From Sulfuricurvum sp. (GTDB taxonomy: Bacteria; Campylobacterota; Campylobacteria; Campylobacterales; Sulfurimonadaceae), in assembly GCA_024635855.1 (NCBI GenBank), contig JAGXHZ010000110.1:1-12430 (forward strand): a DNA stretch of 12,430 nt. The letters are read 5' to 3'. The notes under the pieces were generated by a model. That model did no database searches. It was not told where the DNA came from and worked only from the letters and a program-made list of their open reading frames with translations. Position 1 is the stretch's first letter, and each line of letters starts with the position of its first letter. Below are positions 8,472 to 12,430 of the stretch, in pieces. Both the position numbers and the translations under genes were made by a program.

Positions 8472-9719
8472 TTAAAAAGATGAATTACGTGCCATACTAA
8501 AATCATTAATAATATCATCAGGATTTTCAAGCCCGATAGAGATACGGATCAGCCCCTCGGTTATCCCTAAAAATTCTCTGACGGATTCATCAAAATCACG
8601 ATAAATCGTTGATGCCATGTGAAGCCCTAATGTTCGAGAATCCCCAATATTAGCGGTAATAGTAATTAGTTTAGAACGGTTTAAAAAGGCAAAAGCCGCC
8701 TCTTTACTCCCCATATCAATCGTGAATAACGTTCCGCATCCTTGCGAAAACTGCTTAACATAACGTTCATGATGGGGATGACTTGGCAGTGCAGGATGAT
8801 TGATAACAAATCCTAACGCATCTAACTCTTTTGCAATTTTCTCCACACTCGACACGACTCTGTCCATTCGTAACGGTAATGTTTCAAGACCTAACATCGT
8901 CAAATAACTTCCAAACCCGTTTGCAGACATGCCAAAATCACGAAGAGCACGCTTTTTTGCATTTCCTATGAGCGCCATTTTTCCCATTTTTTTGATAAAA
9001 GGGTGAACTTCTGCATAACGCTCTCCCTTAAACTTATCGTCACCCTCATTAATCGCCCGAAAAACAACCGCCCCACCTAACGATGACGCATTACCGGTAA
9101 TAATCTTGGTAGTTGAGTAAACGATAATATCTGCCCCAAGCTCCAACGGCTTGACACTCAGCGGTGTACACGTATTATCAACCATTAAAACGATACCGAC
9201 GGCATTGGCAATATCCGCAATAGCTTTAATATCTGGAAGACGCATATTTGGATTTCCGACACTCTCTAAAAAGAGTATTTTTGTTTTATCCGTGATTGCT
9301 TCTTTAATTGCATCCAACTCATCCACATCAAAAAAACGGCTCGTAATCCCAAATCGTGGCAACGTTTCCGAAAAATATGAATACGTTCCGCCAAACAACC
9401 CCCCGACACTCACAATCTCATCTCCAGACTTCAAAAGACTAAGGGTTGCCATAGCCGTTGCCCCCATCCCAGAAGAGGTAGCAACTGTACCGATACCACC
9501 GTCCATAGAGGCTAAAATCTGCTCCAGTTGCGCGGACGTTGGATTACCCATACGTGAATAAAGCGGTTTTTTTACCGAGCCGTCAAAGATTCCTTCACCC
9601 GTTTCGCTATCACCATATCCAAACGATGCCGAATTAATTATCACAGGGCTAACCGCCCCCTCTTTTTTTCCTACTTGCTGAACAAACTGTGTTGTATACT
9701 CTTCAAAGCGATTCATCAT
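8472..9719 (-). CDS. PLP-dependent trans-sulfuration family enzyme, probably O-acetylhomoserine sulfhydrylase
   Basis: This belongs to the Cys/Met metabolism PLP-dependent family, whose members make homocysteine or cystathionine, or cleave methionine or cystathionine. Numbered from the chosen ATG at 9719 (415 residues), the motifs are YSRMGNPT near 54-61 (Tyr and Arg bind PLP phosphate of the neighbouring subunit), SSGMGA near 82-87, the VDNT aspartate near 181, and Lys205 in VYSTTKIITG as the PLP lysine. Length and the roughly 30-residue stretch after the PLP lysine are closer to O-acetylhomoserine sulfhydrylases (MetY) than to the shorter cystathionine gamma-synthases, but methionine gamma-lyase is possible, so I give no symbol. 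A second ATG at 9716 is equally possible, with AGG 7 bases upstream. The in-frame TTG at 9722 is less likely. It diverges from bioD. Confidence 0.85.
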   Translation of the reverse strand: MMNRFEEYTTQFVQQVGKKEGAVSPVIINSASFGYGDSETGEGIFDGSVKKPLYSRMGNPTSAQLEQILASMDGGIGTVATSSGMGATAMATLSLLKSGDEIVSVGGLFGGTYSYFSETLPRFGITSRFFDVDELDAIKEAITDKTKILFLESVGNPNMRLPDIKAIADIANAVGIVLMVDNTCTPLSVKPLELGADIIVYSTTKIITGNASSLGGAVVFRAINEGDDKFKGERYAEVHPFIKKMGKMALIGNAKKRALRDFGMSANGFGSYLTMLGLETLPLRMDRVVSSVEKIAKELDALGFVINHPALPSHPHHERYVKQFSQGCGTLFTIDMGSKEAAFAFLNRSKLITITANIGDSRTLGLHMASTIYRDFDESVREFLGITEGLIRISIGLENPDDIINDFSMARNSSF

Positions 9720-9743
9720 CAAACCTGTATTAAAATGTCACCA

Positions 9744-9749
9744 ATTATA
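9744..9749 (-). promoter_or_regulatory. Promoter -10 element (TATAAT) for the sulfhydrylase-type gene
   Basis: A perfect TATAAT is read on the minus strand 25 to 30 bases before the ATG at 9719. Transcription would start near 9737, giving a leader of about 18 bases with a weak AGG ribosome binding site. The same AT-rich stretch read on the plus strand offers TTATAT or TATATC as a possible bioD -10, so the two divergent promoters may overlap. The call rests on match and spacing alone. Confidence 0.5.
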
Positions 9750-9766
9750 TCTAAAAGAGCCAAACC

Positions 9767-10447
9767 TTGTCTAAACGTATTTTCATCACCGCTACCAATA
9801 CCGATATTGGCAAAACCTACACAACCTTGCAGCTTCTCGATGCGTATACCCAAATGGGGTATCGAGTGGGAGTATATAAACCCATCGAAACCGGTGTCAA
9901 TGGCTTACCTGCCGATGGAAGCTTGCTTTTAAAACATGCCTCTTCTCTCAATCCTTCCCTTAAATCTTTGAAGGTTGGAGATATAGTAAGCTTGGCACTA
10001 CCGCTTCCCGCTGCACCTTATATTGCCAATAAAGCAGCTAAAATTGATTTACAAATTTTTGATAGAGCGTTGGAAAAAATTGAAAAACTTTGTGATATTG
10101 TCATTATCGAAGGAGCTGGCGGGCTTATGGTACCGCTGGATGCAAAGCTTATGATGCATGATTTAGCAACACATTTCAATGCAACAACCCTTCTTGTCAC
10201 TCATTGTCATTTAGGATGCATCAATGATACATTACTTAGTTTAGAGAGATTAAAACAGTTAAATATTCCTCACTTATGGACATTTAACTGCCGTCAAAAT
10301 GATGAAAGTTTTAAACAGACTTCTCTCCCATATTTTAAAAATAATTTTGAAGCGCTTTATTTTCTAGGTCATAATACGCAGGTCTTAGCTCAAGCATTAT
10401 TGGATAAAATAAATTCAAATAACAAGGAAAGCACATGCGACATCTAA
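9767..10447 (+). CDS. bioD: Dethiobiotin synthetase
   Basis: BioD closes the ureido ring of dethiobiotin from diaminopelargonic acid, CO2 and ATP, the penultimate step of biotin synthesis. The 226-residue protein has the P-loop ATNTDIGKT (9-17), KPIETG (38-43) with the substrate-binding lysine, IIEGAGG (113-119), and a later [12 protein letters not shown] helix start. The P-loop begins with Ala rather than the usual Gly; I recall the same in Helicobacter pylori BioD, so this looks like a lineage trait. The start is a TTG at 9767: an in-frame stop at 9752-9754 rules out any earlier start, and no ATG occurs before the P-loop. A weak AGAG lies 8 bases upstream. The 3' end overlaps pyrB by 13 bases. 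Confidence 0.94.
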   Translation: MSKRIFITATNTDIGKTYTTLQLLDAYTQMGYRVGVYKPIETGVNGLPADGSLLLKHASSLNPSLKSLKVGDIVSLALPLPAAPYIANKAAKIDLQIFDRALEKIEKLCDIVIIEGAGGLMVPLDAKLMMHDLATHFNATTLLVTHCHLGCINDTLLSLERLKQLNIPHLWTFNCRQNDESFKQTSLPYFKNNFEALYFLGHNTQVLAQALLDKINSNNKESTCDI

Positions 10448-11304
10448 TCCAAACTGATGACTTTTCAATCGATCAAATTAATAGCGTTCTTGTAGACGCG
10501 TCTCATTTTAGTGATGGACACTTTGACCCAATCTTACGAGAAAAAATTATTATTACCCTCTTTTTTGAAAATTCTACCCGAACGAAAAGCTCTTTTGAAA
10601 TCGCCGCAAAACGTCTTGGAGCTGAAGTCGTTCATTTGGATGTCCAAAAAAGTTCTACGCAAAAAGGGGAAAGCCTAGTCGATACTGCTGCCAATCTCGA
10701 TGCCATGGGACCGCACGCAATGATTGTACGTCATGCACACGCGGGCGTACCCAATATCCTCGCTCAACACACCAATGCCTCGATCATTAACGCCGGAGAT
10801 GGCGCTCATTCTCACCCGACACAAGCACTTCTTGATCTTTATACTCTAAAACACCATTTTGGGGATCTCAAAGGGAAAAAATTAGCCATTGTCGGTGATA
10901 TCAAAAACTCACGCGTAGCCAACAGTAACATCGAATTGCTAAGACGATTCGGAATGGAGATTACCCTCGTAGCTCCTCCTCATTTTCTCCCTTCAACCAC
11001 ACTTCAAACAACACATAATATTCATGATATTATCGATAATGTAGATGCCATCATGAGCTTACGTACCCAAACAGAACGTCATTCCCATCAAACGTATGGC
11101 TCACTCAAAGATTATGCCAGTGATTTTTGCATTACCAAAGAGCTTATCGGAAAACGCGATATTATACTCTTACATCCGGGACCCGTCCACCGAAATATCG
11201 ATATTGATGATGCAATGCTCAAAGACCCGCGATGTAAAGTCCTTGAACAAGTGAAAAATGGTGTATCCATCCGCATGGCTGTATTAAAAGCTCTAATTGC
11301 CTGA
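10435..11304 (+). CDS. pyrB: Aspartate carbamoyltransferase catalytic subunit
   Basis: PyrB joins carbamoyl phosphate and aspartate, the first committed step of pyrimidine synthesis. The 289-residue protein shows the carbamoyl phosphate site FENSTRT (44-50), the SSTQKGES loop with Lys77 reaching in from the adjacent subunit, HPTQ (127-130), the aspartate-domain segment LRTQTER (209-215) and HPGP (247-250). The start lies inside bioD, 13 bases before its end, and has a strong AAGGA ribosome binding site 6 bases upstream, so that start is well supported. The stop overlaps the pabB ATG by one base. No pyrI regulatory subunit gene or dihydroorotase gene is adjacent. Ornithine carbamoyltransferase is excluded by the SSTQKGES loop. 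Confidence 0.97.
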   Translation: MRHLIQTDDFSIDQINSVLVDASHFSDGHFDPILREKIIITLFFENSTRTKSSFEIAAKRLGAEVVHLDVQKSSTQKGESLVDTAANLDAMGPHAMIVRHAHAGVPNILAQHTNASIINAGDGAHSHPTQALLDLYTLKHHFGDLKGKKLAIVGDIKNSRVANSNIELLRRFGMEITLVAPPHFLPSTTLQTTHNIHDIIDNVDAIMSLRTQTERHSHQTYGSLKDYASDFCITKELIGKRDIILLHPGPVHRNIDIDDAMLKDPRCKVLEQVKNGVSIRMAVLKALIA

Positions 11305-12239
11305 TGTATACACGCTTTAGCGAACTCGTTTCATCTGGGGTTCCTTGTTTTTTTTACACCGATTTTAAAGGTGAAAACCTCCATTGCTATGATTTGAATG
11401 AGTTAAAAAATCATGATATTGAATTTAGTTTCAATGAAATAAAGCCAAGTCAAAATTCTCCCCATAAGCCTCTGGATTTTCCTCTCTCAAAAGAGCAATA
11501 CTTTCATAAATTTAAAGCAGTACAAGAGCATATACGTGCAGGAAATACCTATTTGCTCAACCTCACACAACCAACACCCATAGAGACCTCTTATTCGTTG
11601 AATGAGATATACACAATGGCTTATGCTCCGTATAAGCTTAGAATCAAAAATCAATTTGTTTGCTTTTCACCAGAGCCCTTCATAACCATCAAAAACAATA
11701 CAATAAATACCTATCCAATGAAAGGGACTATCGATGCATCTCTTCCTAATGCGATTGAAACTATCTTAGCAGATTCGAAAGAGCTTGCGGAACATACCAT
11801 GATTGTCGATCTTTTACGTAATGATTTGGGAATTGTCGCAACAAACATACAAGTAGAAGAATTCCGCACCATTAGCACCATTAACACAGGAACAAAACAA
11901 CTTCATCAAGTAAGTTCTCATATCAGCGGAAAATTACCGTTAAACTGGCGCGAAGAAATTGGCAAACTCCTCAAATCATTACTGCCAGCAGGAAGCATCA
12001 GCGGAACACCGAAAAAAAGAACCGTTGAAATTATCGAAGAAGTCGAAGAGTATGGTCGAGACTATTTTACGGGAGTATTTGGTTATTATGACGGAGAAAA
12101 CCTCTACAGTGCCGTAGCTATTCGTTTTATTGAGAATATTAATGGAATATTGGTATATAAAAGTGGTGGTGGGATTACAGCTGAAAGTGATTACTGCAAA
12201 GAATATCAAGAGATGATTGATAAGATATATATACCGTAA
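11304..12239 (+). CDS. pabB: Aminodeoxychorismate synthase component I (para-aminobenzoate synthase)
   Basis: PabB converts chorismate to 4-amino-4-deoxychorismate using ammonia from the PabA glutaminase, feeding folate synthesis. The 311 residues contain the chorismate-binding fold: PMKGT (138-142), EHTMIVDLLRNDLG (163-176), PAGSISGTPK (228-237) and GGGIT (288-292) followed by Glu294. Lys140 in PMKGT is characteristic of PabB; anthranilate synthase TrpE has Ala there (PIAGT). At 311 residues it is much shorter than E. coli PabB (453), because the N-terminal region is reduced to about 60 residues. No PabA or PabC domain is fused or adjacent. The ATG overlaps the pyrB stop (TGATG) and lacks an evident ribosome binding site, suggesting coupled translation. 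By eye the gene is more AT-rich than the clpA region. Confidence 0.9.
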   Translation: MYTRFSELVSSGVPCFFYTDFKGENLHCYDLNELKNHDIEFSFNEIKPSQNSPHKPLDFPLSKEQYFHKFKAVQEHIRAGNTYLLNLTQPTPIETSYSLNEIYTMAYAPYKLRIKNQFVCFSPEPFITIKNNTINTYPMKGTIDASLPNAIETILADSKELAEHTMIVDLLRNDLGIVATNIQVEEFRTISTINTGTKQLHQVSSHISGKLPLNWREEIGKLLKSLLPAGSISGTPKKRTVEIIEEVEEYGRDYFTGVFGYYDGENLYSAVAIRFIENINGILVYKSGGGITAESDYCKEYQEMIDKIYIP

Positions 12240-12371
12240 AATATCTGCTATTAAACGCTTAATTACGTGATAATAAAAGATGAAAAATAAGATTGTAATA
12301 AAAATAGTATTTGTTGATTAATAAAAGAAGATGCTTGTGATTGTTGTTGTGAAGAGGAAAGAAAAATTCCG
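12240..12371. other. AT-rich spacer between pabB and the 5S rRNA gene
   Basis: This 132-base stretch separates the convergent pabB and rRNA transcription units. I see no open reading frame, tRNA or strong GC-rich terminator hairpin. On the minus strand a short T-rich run (ATTTTTCTTT) follows directly after the 5S end and may help terminate the rRNA transcript. Confidence 0.5.
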
Positions 12372-12430
12372 AGGCCAGGCGGCGACCTACGTTTCCACAC
12401 CTGAAAGATGCAGTATTATGAGCGAAGAGG
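12372..12430 (-). rRNA. rrf: 5S ribosomal RNA, 3' half (cut by window edge)
   Basis: Read on the minus strand, this end matches the second half of bacterial 5S rRNA. A segment ATAATACTGC corresponds to the loop E and helix IV region (GATGGTAGTG in E. coli). It is followed by GGTGTGG, GAAACGTAGG and GTCGCCGCCTGGCC, which parallel E. coli GAGAGTAGGGAACTGCCAGGC. Aligning by the GTAGG position puts the 3' end near 12372, give or take a few bases. About 59 bases are present of an expected 115-120; the 5' half lies beyond the right edge, where 23S and 16S genes would be expected upstream on the same strand. The GTCGCCGCC ending is in keeping with Campylobacterota. Confidence 0.85.

Noticed and set aside
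9151..9561. A 136-codon open frame on the plus strand
   Set aside because: It lies wholly antisense to the well-supported PLP enzyme, and its residues do not resemble a folded family; it is a shadow of codon bias on the other strand.
12250..12263. Small inverted repeat ATTAA/TTAAT after pabB, considered as a terminator
   Set aside because: The stem is five A-T pairs with no following T tract, far too weak for an intrinsic terminator.
1..12430. Search for a novel defence, mobile or secretion system
   Set aside because: Almost every base is assigned to recognisable housekeeping genes; there are no direct-repeat arrays, transposase or integrase genes, or uncharacterised gene clusters.

Overview
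The window looks like ordinary chromosomal core sequence from a Campylobacterota (epsilonproteobacterial) bacterium, most likely a free-living relative of Sulfurimonas or Sulfuricurvum. The support is the gene order rplY-pth-lptG-lysA, which I recall from Campylobacter and Helicobacter, a BioD P-loop beginning with alanine, and an epsilon-type 5S rRNA end. This placement comes from memory of the lineage, not from a search. Coding density is very high, and every gap between genes is shorter than 135 bases.

Left block (1-5223, all minus strand). Read in transcription order it is tal (transaldolase), a pilT-family pilus ATPase, rplY/ctc (ribosomal protein L25), pth (peptidyl-tRNA hydrolase), an LptF/LptG-family lipopolysaccharide export permease, and lysA (diaminopimelate decarboxylase), which is cut by the left edge. 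tal and pilT are 2 bases apart. rplY has its own TATAAT promoter and leads a tight run with pth, lptG and lysA.

Middle block (5273-9719, minus strand). A PLP-dependent sulfhydrylase-type enzyme is followed by clpS, clpA and aat. These last three form a nearly gapless operon: ClpS recognises N-degrons, ClpA unfolds substrates for ClpP, and Aat adds Leu or Phe to protein N-termini, so the operon holds the dedicated parts of the bacterial N-degron pathway.

Right block (9767-12430). bioD, pyrB and pabB lie on the plus strand with overlapping ends. They supply biotin, pyrimidine and folate synthesis and diverge from the sulfhydrylase gene across a 47-base gap. A 132-base AT-rich spacer without genes follows, and then the 3' half of a 5S rRNA on the minus strand, so an rRNA operon presumably lies beyond the right edge.

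I found no mobile element, CRISPR array, tRNA, phage gene, toxin-antitoxin pair or candidate new defence system. The points most worth a second look are modest: the pilT insertion and its altered C-terminal motif, the compact N-degron operon, and the overlapping divergent promoter region.
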